Assembly: GCF_900496995.4 (NCBI RefSeq)
Contig: NC_044004.1
Location: 53,350,224-53,414,223 of the forward strand
Origin: Aquila chrysaetos chrysaetos
Lineage: Eukaryota; Chordata; Aves; Accipitriformes; Accipitridae
Length of the DNA stretch: 64,000 nucleotides
Direction: 5' to 3'
Below, in pieces: positions 50,291-63,218 of the stretch; the first letter of the stretch is position 1; each line of letters opens with the position of its first letter. Both the position numbers and the translations under genes were made by a program. Under the pieces are notes generated by a model, which ran no database searches, was not told the origin of the DNA, and saw only the letters and a list, made by a program, of their open reading frames with translations.

Positions 50291-52596
50291 GGAAGCAGAT
50301 TCTTCTTTGGCACAAAAGGCAGACAAACCCCTTCTTATTAAACCTGGTCAGTAAGAAATATGGAAATGCCAGACAATAGAGGTTTTGAGATGGAAATTAA
50401 AACATGGGTTTCTCTGCTGAAACAGGATGCCAAAACAAGACAATTCTTACTTGTTGTAACTAACTCTTTGGCAGACTGTGATGTTCTTTTGTGAATTAAA
50501 AGCTGAGATTACAATAATTACGTGTTCTTCCTTCTTCTCTCTCCTCTGTTTCCAAACTAATGGACTAATGCCTGGTTGGAAGCGTGTTTCATATTTTCAG
50601 TAGGGTTTTTCCTATGCATAGCTAAGGTCATATGAAGACTTAAGGCTTCAATGATTGCTTTTTTGAACTGTCATTGAACCCTTACTTACATTTCCTCATG
50701 GATATTAAAGAAGGTTGAGTTACACTTAGTCCCATCCTTTTAACCAGTGTTAAGCTCCATTTTCAAGTTCTTTTTCAGTAGTGCGCTATGTGACATTTGG
50801 TACCATAATTTTTTAGTTTATTGGGTACCTTTCCCTTTCAAAGCCAGTATCACCTGGTAGTTTCCTGTGTCAGCAAATTGCTTGTACTTTTAGGATTTAT
50901 CTTTGTTTCCATCAAATGCTGCCACAGTGAGTTATTTTAAATTTATTTTCTGCAAGATTACTTTCATACAGAAAATGCTCTCTGCAGCTGTCATATCCTC
51001 CGCTTCGTGCGTTCTCCTTCCTCTCTTCAGTCATATGCCTCTGGGGTCTGTAATTTGTCTGGTCTTAGACAAAATTACTTGGATTACTAACTGTTTCTTT
51101 CTTTCTAGCACTGGCTGTAAAAATGGGGAAGTGGTAGAAAGGAATGAAGTCTTGAATGCGTGGGACTGCTGCACTAGGTCAGGCTATGTACGGTTCTTGG
51201 CTCACACCTTTTGCAAAATGCCCTGAGTGCTTTTCTTCAGTTACTGACATGAAATAGCACACTTAAGAGGTGGTAGTTGTGTCCAAGTATTTAGTTCTGT
51301 TTAATGCAGGTTTAAAGACAGAAGAGCTAGAAGCTGCATGTTCAAGTCCATGTGTATCAACTAAAAATCTTTTTTTCCTTAGGGTTTTCTAGAGATGGTA
51401 GCACAACAGTTCTAGCCTCCGTAGGCAATGGATTGAACCATGTGTTTTACCTTGTCCAGGCTTATATGGGAGCATCAGAGTTTTAGTTAGAACCACCTTG
51501 AAATACACAATATATGCACTTACAGCATACTTTACCTTAGCTGCATTTGGTACTGTGCTGAAAGAGGGTGACAGGGCAAAGTCTAGTAAAGTGTAGGCTT
51601 CTTGATTTTTTGTTTTACAGTGTTCTAATCATCTCTCCACTTCAGGTGCAAGACCTATTTTGTATGTCAGGTTTTGTGTGGATTTGCCTGTGTGGTCATG
51701 TTTTCCCCATCTAGATATGTGCATGGAGTTGGTTTCAGCTGTAGCTGACATTGGGGGACTTAGTCATGCATAATTCATGACTAATTCAGGAATTATATAG
51801 ATAGACTGGCTGCTTATGCTTTTGGTTGTCTTAAAAGCGTGTTCAAAACTGCAAAGTTAATACATGCTAATGCACACGTAGTGGGTCAATTTTGCAAGTG
51901 TCATTGAAGGTAGTATATGATTTGTGAGATGTCTTCATAGTGATATATCCTGATTATGTATAGATTCTGTATATCCTGATGCTTTGTACGTAACACAAAG
52001 CATCCTTCCATATGCCAGGTTTCTTTGTTAAGAATCATCTGGAGCATAATGTGGAAAAGACTGGCTAAATACATTATATCTCTATAGGAGTTGCAACTTA
52101 CCTGTCAAGTTCCTTGGTGTAGCTTCCTAATTTTCTGCGGTACACCACCAGCATTTGCTTTCTGAAACGCTATCAAGACAAGCAGATCATAAATCAGCCA
52201 TCAGATACACCAGTATGTTTCTGTCTATGTCCTGATCAGCCTGGAAGTAGTTCAGAGGATTTTGCTGATGATTCATTTTTCCAAAAATAAAAATGTATTT
52301 ATAAGTAGTTATTAACCTGAAATACATGATCTCTTAAACTTTGTGGTATAAAAATTATTTGTTTGATCTAAGAGGGCTGAGGATCTTTTGCCAGGTAAGT
52401 TACCACTGAGGTATACAGCTTACAGGAATCTTCCATGCATAAGGATGTGAGTTCTTTTTAAATGGTTGCTGTGTATAAGGATGAAATCATAGCTGTCTGA
52501 TGCTCTAAGTACAGATAAATATTTGAAGTCTTAAGTCATTGTCTCCTATCTTTTCTCCTGTTGAAATTGCTTGCACACGGTACTCTGCCATCCCAG
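50291..52596. other. SMARCAD1 intron 1, last part
   Basis: Ordinary AT-rich intron. The final 60 bp carry the pyrimidine-rich stretch CTCCTATCTTTTCTCC and end at the acceptor CCATCCCAG (52588-52596). No extra exon is recognised. Confidence 0.7.
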
Positions 52597-52753
52597 AAAC
52601 TCCTGAAGCCAAGAGAACAAGGAAACGATCTTATTTCAAGCATCGAAGAGGGGTACAGTTCCTAGATGTGTCTTCAGACAGCGAAGATGAAGAACCAAGA
52701 AACTTCAGTGCTGCAAAAGAAAACAGGGCTCCAAGGAGAGATGCGGTTGTAAT
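52597..52753 (+). CDS. SMARCAD1: SMARCAD1 coding exon 2
   Basis: Encodes about residues 67-118 plus two bases of the next codon. The translation ETPEAKRTRKRSYFKHRRG followed by VQFLDVSSDSEDEE parallels human ETPDNERKASISYFKNQRG and IQYIDLSSDSED. The basic patch and the serine/acid cluster (potential CK2-type sites) lie in the disordered N-terminal region. The acceptor at 52596 restores the reading frame from exon 1 (G|AA gives Glu). The donor is GTAAT|GTATGC. Compared with human, about five residues before PETP (DSSVP) are missing, yet the intronic bases just upstream would read S-A-I-P; see findings. Confidence 0.9.
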
Positions 52754-55700
52754 GTATGCTTTAAACCAGTTTTCTGTAATGTTTGTGCAACCTGATGTGA
52801 TGTTCTAATTTGAAATACTGACTTGAAAGTCAGAGGCTAGGTTCTAGTTTACTGGCTTGTGATTTACCTGCCCATAACTAAACTTTACTGGATTTCCAGG
52901 GAAGAAGAATCCAGATCTTAAGCCATTTTCTCAGAGAAGACACTTAGGAGGGAGGAATTCTGTGATGTTGAATGATATGTGTGGTGTTTATTATACGTTT
53001 GTGCATTTGTCCCTCTGAAACCCTTCTAATGGCACTTGGAAGCTTATCCATAAAATATTTGCTTTATTAGTTTTAAACTATATTGGAGTTGATGTTAGCT
53101 CGTTTCATTTTCTTATGAAACCATAGTGGACAGGAAAGCAAGTAGAGCTTCAGTGTGTAGTATAAGAGTTCCTGAGCTAAAGTATTAGTTGCCTGATGTG
53201 TTTGCTATGTTTAGTGAAAAGTTGGGGTTTTTTAGTGATTTGGAAATTTATGTTTTTGAATAAGCTGGGAGAAGAAAATAAGTGTGCAGGTCACTTGTGT
53301 GGGTGCTAAAAAGGCATCATGGAGAGTGCAGGAGAGATAAGATGCAGACAGACATCTCACACAACCAGTTGGAATGGTTTAACGAAACCCCTGCTATTTA
53401 TTACCTGCTAGTTATACGTCTGTGTGACTGAAATATGGTAATTGTCTGTGCCCCTTAAATGTTCTAGTGCTAAGCAAAACAAGATGGCTTAACCTGCCTT
53501 TCTGAAAGTCTGGCTGAAATAATCTGTGGAAAACTTTTATGGGAATAGCATAGTTAACAGGCATAGTCTCTTCTCAGATTTTTCAGTCCTTGCACAGAGT
53601 ATGGAGTTACTGGAGCTTGTCAGCAGAAATGCAATAATGCTTTTCCCTGCTGCTATTACCTGAAATTCTTGAATATTTTTTTTGATGCATCTTCCCCGAA
53701 GTTTCAACTTAAGGCAGATGCTTGGTAAGAAAAAAATAAATAAATTTAGTAGTTAGCAGAGTGAACTTCTGTTTCTGTCTATGGTTTAAGTTGTAAATTG
53801 TGCAAGGGTACAGAGATGGCAAGCTGCTTGCATGCACCTAATTGGCTTGTGTGAAGTGCTGTGTGAACATAGTTACACTGCTTCTGGGATCAACCTGATT
53901 TGAAAGCAGTACAAGCAGTTTTGTACCATGTGGAGCAGACACTAATAAGCCATGCAGGATCCAACTTGCGGAGCCACAGCTTGTTATTTCTATACTGTAT
54001 TCCGATTACTGGGAGTGAGAGACGGACAGCGAAGTGGCTCCTGGTGGGATTGATGAACATAAGCTACATCCTCTTGTACTCTTCATTACTCCTGTGGAGC
54101 CACCAGTCTCTTACGCACTAGGCACCCCAGTGCCTGACACTTTGGCGTGGTGTGTTGGCTCAGGTGCTAATTGATGTATACTGAACCCACTAAGCTGTCT
54201 CACAAGTGGCATTCTGGTTGAGCTAATAAACAAATTGAGAGCGTGGCAGAAGTTAGCTTGGATCTGGCCAGGTTTATGAGCTCTGGCTTGTGCTGAATTT
54301 AGCCTGGCTTTGCACAGAATCAGTCAATCGAGTGTCTTTGCACTGTGCATTTTAGTGCATGTGTTACCTGGTGTTTGAGGGTTTTGTGAATTTTTTATTT
54401 TTTGCAGGGTATCCTAGCCCCCTTATCCTGAATAAGGGATAAAGCAGAAAGTAGTGCTGCAAGCTTCCCTAGCAGAATTGCTGTCTGGACTCTGTTGGAA
54501 AAAAGCAGAACTCTGACACAGTTAGATTTTGTGGGTTGGAGTCATATTCGTTTAGCGGTTAAATGAGTGTTTTTTCATGCTTGATAAGAATGTGATTATA
54601 CAGAGAGGACAAGACTATGATGTGTACAACTCTGGCTTTGTTGACAAGTATCTAGATGCTAATCCCCAATAGGAGAGGATAGGGAATTGCAGTTTTACCA
54701 TATCCATTTGATTTATTTGCATTTTCAAATGCAGTTTATAAAGAAACTTTTTTCCTTATTAAGGCAAAAAGATCTGAAACATCCTAATAGAATTTTAATA
54801 TACCCTTTCACTAAGACTTTTTTTAAAGTGGATGCTGGATTCATCTTCTGAAGCTTACAACTAAATGGCTTGGTGGATTGAAGAGGAATTCAGGTTATTT
54901 TTTGTTTTGAGGATTTTTTTTTTATTTTTTTTTTTTTCTCTGAGAAGCACAACCAGAGACTCCACATGGCTGTGTGTGCCTTTTGAACAGGATAGGGAGA
55001 AAAGGATTATTTGATGAACAGTTGTCTCAAAATAGTGTGTATCTTCTACATAAGTGGCATGTTACTACTTTTTTCACAATTGTATTGCAATCTGTCTGTT
55101 GCAACAGCTAAAGAAAGATAGTGAGGAAAAACGGGTTTCTTTTTAGTCTTTTACCTGTATCCGTGTGAAGAGGCCTGCAGGCAAGCCTTTCTGATGGTGA
55201 AGTCTCTATGAAATGGCAAACTGCATACAGTTTAATTAATGTTCATTCAGGAAAGGAGATTTTTATCTGTCTATGGAGGGCAGTAGGATGGGAGACCTGT
55301 ACTTACATTCAGTCTTCTCTGTGCAACTGAGTATCATGAAAAATATATAGGGATTGCTTTTCCTGCAGGTTAGTTCTAATAATAAATCTTCCAGTAAATT
55401 CAGGACTTTGCTTTTTTCAGAAAGGTTCTTCCCATGTTTAGATGTTTAAGACACTGCATAAGGATTTTTGAATCTTCTTTCTCAGTGAGCTGAGAACTAG
55501 GACAGAGTTGATACTGCACCCGGAAAGTTTTTATAAAGAACTTATCGTACATCTGTTTATCTGTTGGGCAAATAAATACTAGCAAGACTGTTTGAGACAA
55601 AGTTGAGATGGTGTGATGTAATTCAGGTAGCTGAAATGATGAAATGTATTAAGATGGTTGTTGCTAAATTGGCAAGTAACCTTTTATAGCACAATGCGAG

Positions 55701-55985
55701 GGTAAGTCATGGTATTTCCCTTATCTGTTCCTCCTTTCTTCTTTCCTTTGTGAAGTTGAAATGTGTTTACTGCAAACAGAAGACTGTTCTTAATCATATA
55801 TGCTTTATTTTGTCCTGAATAGGAGGTATCACTTTGGGTACAAGTTGATTCACTTTTACTGAATGCATCTAAACACATTTTGTGCGATCCTGTTGGTTTT
55901 GGTTTACAGTAATGTTCTGGTAGAGTAAAACATTCATACGCAAAAATAAATTTTAATTCTTTTTCTCCTCCCCCACACGCTGCAG
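52754..55985. other. SMARCAD1 intron 2
   Basis: About 3.2 kb of AT-rich sequence with T-rich tracts near 54913-54937. No further exon or classified repeat is seen. It ends in a strong pyrimidine tract and TGCAG. Confidence 0.7.
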
Positions 55986-56160
55986 CTCTGAACAGTCTGA
56001 TGATGATGAACAGCCTGAAGATGAACTACCCCAGTTGGCATATGTAAATGGTGGGGATCAGCTGCCAGCTGTAAAGAGTGTAGAGGAAGACATAAGAGAT
56101 GCAAAGCTGCAAACACTGAAGGAACTTTTTCCCCAAAAAACTGACCAAGAATTACTACAA
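55986..56160 (+). CDS. SMARCAD1: SMARCAD1 coding exon 3 (start of CUE domain 1)
   Basis: Encodes about residues 119-177. It opens with the acidic SEQSDDDEQPEDE, like human SEPSEDEES. It ends with [20 protein letters not shown], nearly identical to human [20 protein letters not shown]. The LFP and following leucine pair are the hallmark of a CUE domain, an ubiquitin-binding-type three-helix fold. In SMARCAD1, CUE1 binds the corepressor KAP1/TRIM28 in mammals. The acceptor is CCCACACGCTGCAG at 55985 and the donor is CTACAA|GTAATA. It enters in phase 2 and leaves in phase 0. Confidence 0.96.
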
Positions 56161-56727
56161 GTAATAATACGCTGTTCTTTTGATTTATTTTGATGACTAT
56201 TTTGTAGGCAGTACTGCTGAGCCTCTGTCTTTATTAGAGGGAACAGCCTTAATTCTTATTAGCAAAAGGGTATATCAAAGTAATGTATTTTAGGGGAACT
56301 GCAGCTGTGTAATGTTTCCATATACACATGCTTACATACACAGACAATTATATATATTTAAAAATGAATATATACACACACACTCTTTATATATATAAAA
56401 ATATATTAAAAAACCTTTAGATCAACTTGGCAATAGTGAATTCCAGTATATAGAATTTTTTTCTATTATTTCTTTCTGTTGTGATGTTTAATCTTAGTTA
56501 TAGCTGTCTTGGTTGATAACTACTGATAACAGCTGTTGTTGGAGTGCAGCTAACTGATTAAATGCAGAATGAGTGAAATATTTGCCATCTTCTTCAGCAG
56601 ATGATATGTTGCACCCTTGCATTTATGAAATTTAATACTCCAAGCCTTTAGTACTTCCAGTGAGGCAAAAAGAGAGTAGATTTGAACTTACTGTAATTTA
56701 TTCTGATTATGCTGACGTGAACCTGAG
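56161..56727. other. SMARCAD1 intron 3, first part
   Basis: AT-rich intron with a TA/CA-rich simple-sequence tract at about 56335-56410. Confidence 0.7.
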
Positions 56728-57287
56728 TGTTGTGGTTTAACTCTAGCCACACAGCTGCTTGCTCACCTCCCTGCTCCCAGTGCGAGGGGGACAAGAATCA
56801 AAAAGAAATAAAACTCATGGGTTGAGATTAATAACTAAAGTAAAATAGAATGTAATAATAACAATAATAAAATATAATAATTGTAATGAAAAGGAATGTA
56901 ACAAAAAAGAGAGAGAAATAAAACCCAAGAAAAGACAAGTGATGCACAATGCAGTTGCTCACCACCCACTGACTGATGCCTGAGCAGTGATGGGCCCCTC
57001 CTGGCCAACTCCCCCCAGTTTATATACTGAGCATGATGTTCTGTGGTATGGAATATCCCTTTGGCTAGTTCAGATCAGCTGTCCTGGCCATGCTCCCTCC
57101 CAGCTTCTTGTGCACCTGCTTGCTGGCAGAGCATGGGAAACTGAAAAATCCTTAACTTGGGATAAGCACTGCGTAGCAACAACTAAAACATCAGTCTGTT
57201 ATCAACCTTATGCTCACACTAAATCCAAACCACACTGTACCAGCTACTAAGAAGAAAATTAACTCTATCCCAGCCAAAACCAGGACA
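56728..57287 (-). mobile_element. Solo LTR, avian ERVL-like family (copy 5, antisense in intron 3)
   Basis: A complete LTR on the minus strand, flanked by a perfect 5-bp target duplication CTGAG (56723-56727 and 57288-57292). The TATATAAA box survives (57019-57026 on the complement), but the CRE is lost (TGATGTTC). Several terminal CpGs have become TpG, suggesting methylation and age. At 560 bp it is the shortest complete copy. Confidence 0.92.
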
Positions 57288-58711
57288 CTGAGATACTCTT
57301 GGCCATTGTCCAATGTACAGTACAAATCAACAGTAACCTTATGATAACTTATTACAGTAAAATACACTTTTAGCAAGGTTACTTTTCAGTGCTGATGTGT
57401 AAATAAATAGGTTTCACTAGCTTTAGTTTTCAAAGCTAAATGTGTTTAAATTAATCTGTTAAGTTTCCTGGTTGTTGAAATGTCACTAAAGAAATATGGA
57501 AATTTTACTGGTGCTCCTTGCTGGGTGTTTTTTTCCCAGTGGATCAAGCTTTATGTTTAGGCTCTCTACAGTAGGAAGAAAGAAGGGGTTGCAAATAGCA
57601 GTTTTGGAATTTTTTCCTGGATGTTGTAATGAAATTTACATTGTAGATGTTCAGAATGTATGAAGTTTCAGTTTTTGTCCATGAAGAATGTATTTAAACC
57701 AAAGAGTGATAACAGTTCATTGTAGCTTAGAAAGTAAATAGAAATGACACGTGTGTCTGGCTGCTGTTTTGTGACTGCAGTGGTGTTTTTAACTACTCAG
57801 TGGTACGTTGTGCTGATGGTATTTATTCTCAGAGTGCAAGATAGCTCCTGTATCAGTAGAACTTTGTAGTACATAGAGGGTGTGCAAATTTTTGTCTGCA
57901 GTTACATAGCCACAACATTTTTTGAAGGAAGATGGAGAATCTGGAACACTCTGTCCTGACAAACGCTACGCAACTGATGAAGGCTGTTAAGGAAAAATCA
58001 TGAGCCTTTTGAAAAGGAAATTATGTGTTCCTATCAAAATTGTAAGATGCTGTTTACAAACATGGACAGATACTTGGGAACTGGGATTCCTCATAACTTC
58101 ATTTTTTATGTTTTTTCGTATTTGTAACCTTTAAGCCATTTGCTTGTGTTGCAGTTATCTCACTTGCAGAAAGCATTCTAAAAGTCTCAACATCCAATTA
58201 ATTTGTAAAAATGATCTATTTTGAGATTGCACATAGATGGAGAAAGAATCTAGGACTGTGGGGAAGTATAGATAAACTTTGAGGCGTGTTAGCAGTGTCA
58301 TGAAATGTACTTTCCAGAAATCGGCCAGTGTGACAACAGTATGCAGACGTTTTATGAGTTAAGAAATCAGTTTTTTGGATCATCTGGTTTTGTGATAGTA
58401 ACATTGAATAGGTTTTGGAAAAAAGCTTTTAGGTAAACCTGCACAGCATGTTTGTGAAGTAGGAAAAAAAGCGACAATAAATGAGATTGTATTAAAAAGG
58501 TTTTCCAGTAGGTTTTTTAAAGTGTTTTCAAATACAGCTTATGTGATCAGTCTAGCTAATTTGGTACCTGTTAATTTTGTTGTTGGATTTTACAATACAT
58601 GTATTTTGGGGGTGTTTTTTAAAGTGTATTTCAATCACCCTGATCTATCATTATCCTCCATTGTTCAACTGGATTAAATCTCACCACTTAGCAGTTGACT
58701 TTTTTTTGCAG
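57288..58711. other. SMARCAD1 intron 3, last part
   Basis: Unremarkable AT-rich intron ending in TTTTTTTTGCAG. A second GCAGTTGA lies 17 bp upstream of the real acceptor (58691). Confidence 0.7.
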
Positions 58712-58775
58712 TTGATAGAATCAGCACGCACAATGGATGAAGCAATAGCTGCTGGTTTGAAGTTCAATGACGAAG
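58712..58775 (+). CDS. SMARCAD1: SMARCAD1 coding exon 4 (rest of CUE domain 1)
   Basis: A 64-nt exon encoding LIESARTMDEAIAAGLKFNDE, matching human [21 protein letters not shown]. It completes the second and third helices of CUE1. The MDEAIAA stretch is the conserved helix-3 part of the fold. The acceptor TTTTTTTTGCAG follows a long T tract, and the donor is GAAG|GTATGT. It enters in phase 0 and leaves in phase 1. Confidence 0.95.
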
Positions 58776-61700
58776 GTATGTTTAACAAGAAAAAAAAAAA
58801 CAACAAAAACTTTAGAAGCTGTAGCTGATTCAGTGAAGTAAACTTGGTTGGGAGGTATTTAAAAAGTGGCAAAGCATAGGCTAAAAGTTATACTATTGTT
58901 TGTTATTGTAATAATACAAACCTGAAATTACACGCTTTGCAAGGGGAAAGGTGAATAGAGGATGCGGACCAAAATCCAAAAATAGAACAAAAAAGGGGAG
59001 TTTGTTCTGTGAATCTCAGGATTGCTTTTTGTGTGGGTCCTTAAGTGATTTCTGTTCTTGCTGGTTCCTTCTTTGCCCAGAAGTTGAGCAAAATAGTAAT
59101 GAGTTAGCAATAGTAATTCTAAATGTTGTAGGTGAGAAATCTGGCGGTATGAAAAAAATATACCGGAGTATGTAGCCACTCGTAACTAGATATTGTTTGT
59201 GTCAGGGTCCATCACAATTTTCTTTTCAGGCTGACTTCAAGACTTGCTTGTAATTCTGAATAAGAACTATTAGTCTTAAACCTTAGACAAATCCCCATGG
59301 TTCTCTAGCAAAACATCCCCCAAACCATGCCTTTGAGCCCTCAGAGCTTATTTAGGGTTTTTTGTTCTGCATCTGAATTTGTGTAGTCTCATGATGTTAT
59401 CAAAACAAACAAAAAAAAACAAACCAAAAAACCCAACACATGATGTGGGAGTGTGTAGAAAGTGGTAAGCATGTAAAAGGGTCATCATTCTTGGGCTTTG
59501 GGTTTGTTTCTTGACATCACCTAAGTCCAGGGTTAAATCTTTTCTCTTATATTAATCTTTTTGACTGATTTACTGGAGTTGGTGGGGGAAGAGTGGAAGG
59601 TTGGTATGAATATTAACATCATTATAAACAGCTGATCCATGTCAGCAGTCTCCATCTGTTTGCAGTTCAGTTGTCCATGGTTTTCCTGAGAGATCGTCAT
59701 GGTTTGGATATGATGGAAAAAGCTATTTCTGATCACTCTTGATTATTTTAGTTGTTCTAAGAGGTTCATATGTCTTTTCATGCAGTATCCTATGTATTTG
59801 GAAGCAATATGTCTAGAAAGCTCATGTGCTGTGGGAGAACAGTTTTACTCCCTTTCTAAAGTAGAAGATATTTTGCCCATTTGGTTCCCCCCGTTGTATG
59901 TACCATATTTTCATCTTCTGATTTTTATATGCAACTTCAAAGATTTCTAACAATTATCAGAAAGCTTTAAAACATTGGGCTAATTTTAATGAAAGGTTGC
60001 TTTTGTGTTTTGTTTGTTGTTTCTTTTTTTACCCAACCAGACCAACTTTTTGAGGTTATCACTGTGCATGATCAGATTCTATAGATGGGACTTCTTGGAT
60101 GCTGGCAATAGAATACTAAAGCTGGCATACTGTTGAGGGACATACTACTTCTGAGTGCTGCTGCTCCTGGAAAATCCCTTCCTGGAAGACTATGATTACT
60201 TTTCAAGGGTTTTGATTAACATTAAACCAATTTAAGCTAATATATGTCCTTAAACTTTGTTGCAGTTCACAGTGTTTGAAGTAAACCACTTTGATTTCTG
60301 GTATGTAGGTGCTGCCTTTTGGCCATTTTTGTGTTGATCTAAGAATGCTGTTTCACATCCTTTCAATATGAGCCCACAGAAAAATCTTCTTGGCAGCAAA
60401 ATTCTCACTAATCACAGCTGTTGTATAAAATATTTAGTTAGGAGTAAGCATGCCTGAAAGTGATGGTATAAATCACCTTATTTTGGACACATTTTTTAAA
60501 AATGGAGACATTAATGAACATCTGCTTATCTATGTCAATTTATGATATGCTTTACTTGTTGTGAAGTGTTCACTGTGTGAGAGGTCAGGGACAAGATCCA
60601 GTTTTGTGAAGCATGGCTTTGCTAAAAAAGCGTGGCTGAGGTCCTCAAATTTTTCTATCCTTCCAAAATGACAAACTCGTATTTATAGCCTGAATTCAGT
60701 AGTTGTATATAGCTAAACCAAGAAGGACTGCAAATGACTTATAAGTATAAAGATTAGACGTGACACTCTGAAAATATGTGTATGAAAAAGATGTGAAGTT
60801 ATATTAATACCTGCTGCTTGTGATTTGTTTCTGGTGTCGTTTTCCATACATCTTGAAAACCACGAAATCAGTCAGGGTGCTTCTGAGCTGAAGCCTCATG
60901 TAAACCTGTCTGATATTCACTGCTTTTTGAATGGGCAGAAATGACTGTTTCTTTTGTAGTGGTGGGGGAAGTCACAGTAATAAGGTGTGGTTTTTTTTTT
61001 TGTAGTGGTAGCAGCAAATAACACTGGAAGTAATTACAGATGCCTCTTCAAATTTTGAAACCCTGGAGCTGCTTTTCTCATTGCTTGTTAATGATAAAAT
61101 TTATAGAGAGGACAAGGATTCCTCGAAGTCCCAGTGGGCCCTGCCTCCGGTCCAAGGATGCTTCCCATCTAGCAGTAGTAGAGTTTCTTCATCCCCTCAG
61201 CTGTATGCTTCCTTAGCACAAGAAGGGATAATTAAGTGTACCTTGCAAAGTGAATGTCTTCTGCAAATGTCAAAAGAAAAAAAAAAAATCCCAACTTTCT
61301 GATGTGGTGGGTTTCAGAAGACCACAGGTTGATTTCTGAAGAGTTCTGTGTTGATAAGTTCCTGAGACCATGGTTATCCAGATCCTTTGCTACAGTCTAA
61401 TTGCCTCTAAAATGGCTCACGCTCAGGCTTTCTTCAGAGACTACTGAGTGCTCAGCCCGTGACTTCAAAGCAGGGAGATCCTTGAAATACTCTTATATGG
61501 AGCCCATGTATTTTTTAGGGCAAAGATGTTTGCAGGGTCACTGTTCGTATTACAAATTATCCATCCTGAGTGCAGTTTTAATTGAGCTTAAGCAGTAATA
61601 GCATGAGGCCCCCATGACTTCTAGAGCTTTACCCAACAGCAGCTCGACAGCCCGTAGCTTTGCTATCAAGACAAACACATTACTCAGACTTAAGCTAGTA

Positions 61701-63129
61701 GCATGGCTTTTCCTGGCAATATTGTTTAAATGAGGTTCTTGGGCAGAAAGGTCAAGGTCTGAATGGTGAAGGAGAGCTGCCTCCCCTCCATTGGCACATT
61801 CTCTGGATGCTTTGAACTGTGCCTCTTGCATATATTTATACTGATATATATAAAAATACATAGACTTTGGAAAAAAAATCTTATCAGTGTTTTCTAGTAT
61901 CTCTTGCCAAATCCTTCATGAAAGGAAGAATTGCTGATGCTTTACTTTTCTGCCTTTGGGATGTTTTAATGATTTATTTTTAAAAAATATTTATATGTCA
62001 CATCTCTGATGTCAGAGAGAGTGAATGAGTCTAGTAGAAAGGTTATTTGAAAATATTTCAATGCAAAATATCTTTTTGTGCAAAGATATGGCTACTTAAT
62101 TTTGCACAACTAAAACTATTTTGATCATCTGGACAGTCTTTTGGATTGGAAAGTAAGCGTGCTTTGTGTGTGTGTGTCTGCGTGTGCTTGTTCCCTGGTC
62201 TCCTTTGGCAGTCTGGGAGGGCAGGTTGGCCAGAGATGCTAGTATCAGACATCAAAGCTCTGCAGGCAGTCATTCTTGGAAAAAAGATATAACTTGCAGT
62301 ACTATTCCAGATCACGGACTAGGAACTTTTACAATAATTTGGTCTGGTAACAGTTGCTGCTTCAAGCAAAGTGAATGTGCAGAAATAGTGGTAATGTGCT
62401 CTTTCCTTCATGAGTGTGCACGGTGGCAGTCAGAAAATGTGCCTGATGGTGCAGGTCTTAATGCTAAGTGATAATCTCTTGATAATCACCAGGGCCCAAA
62501 AACATTCAGAAAGTTCTGGCTTATATGGACTGTTTATAAGTAATATGGTTATCGCTGATATTTAGTTATCACTGACTTAATATGCACAGTTTTCTTTCAG
62601 ACCTTTGGAATTAATGTTGAAAACTGTTTGGTGATAACCTCTCGGGTGTGCACCTGAGCCAGAAATTAGTCATCAGCACTTCCAGACTGGCAGTGATGTA
62701 CATATTCCAACTCATGATTGGGGTTCAGCCTTGATTAAATGCCAACTTTCCAAAAGCAATGTGCTTGAATAAAAACAGACAGATACATACCTTTATGCAA
62801 CTTGTGTGTAAAACACTTGGCAATTATAAATAAAGTAAAAAAAAAAAAAAAAAAAGCTGTTTCAGTTATGTATGTGAGGTAATTGCTTGATTAATTGCCA
62901 AACTACTAAAGAAAACTCAGACATAAATTAACATATACTTTAAAGCAGCTGCTTTGCTTGAAGTTTCAATGTATCTGTGGACTATAATAGGAAGCTATTA
63001 TGGAGACTGGTAAATGTCTTGTGCAGTTAATAAGTAGCTACTATAGTGTTGGTTGAATGATCCTACTGTTTTGGGGTGAACTTGATGAAAGTAATTAATT
63101 CTTCTTTTCTGCCTCAATTCTTTTCAAAG
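58776..63129. other. SMARCAD1 intron 4
   Basis: About 4.35 kb, AT-rich. An A10 run with CAACAAAAAC follows the donor, and an A19 run lies at 62837-62855. No LTR or CR1 copy is recognised. It ends TTTTCAAAG. Confidence 0.7.
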
Positions 63130-63218
63130 CTGCCTCTCGTAAAAGGAAACTAAAAGGTTCTCCAACAAATTGCAAAACCAGAAATGAGCAAGTCACAAAA
63201 AAGCCAAAAGCTAATTAT
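63130..63218 (+). CDS. SMARCAD1: SMARCAD1 coding exon 5
   Basis: Encodes an Ala completed across the junction and 29 further residues. It begins ASRKRKLKGSPTN and ends in the basic segment NEQVTKKPKANY. The RKRKL motif aligns with human PRKRKLSSSSE, which directly follows CUE1, and may contribute to nuclear import. The acceptor is TTTTCAAAG (AAAG, acceptable) and the donor is AATTAT|GTAAGT. The exon ends in phase 0. The remaining exons (CUE2, the SNF2 ATPase core and the helicase C-terminal domain) lie past the right edge, so the gene is partial here. Confidence 0.88.

Noticed and set aside
49749..50379. 188-codon minus frame and 156-codon plus frame in the GC-rich repeat
   Set aside because: They overlap on opposite strands in a degenerate tandem repeat; the composition explains their length.
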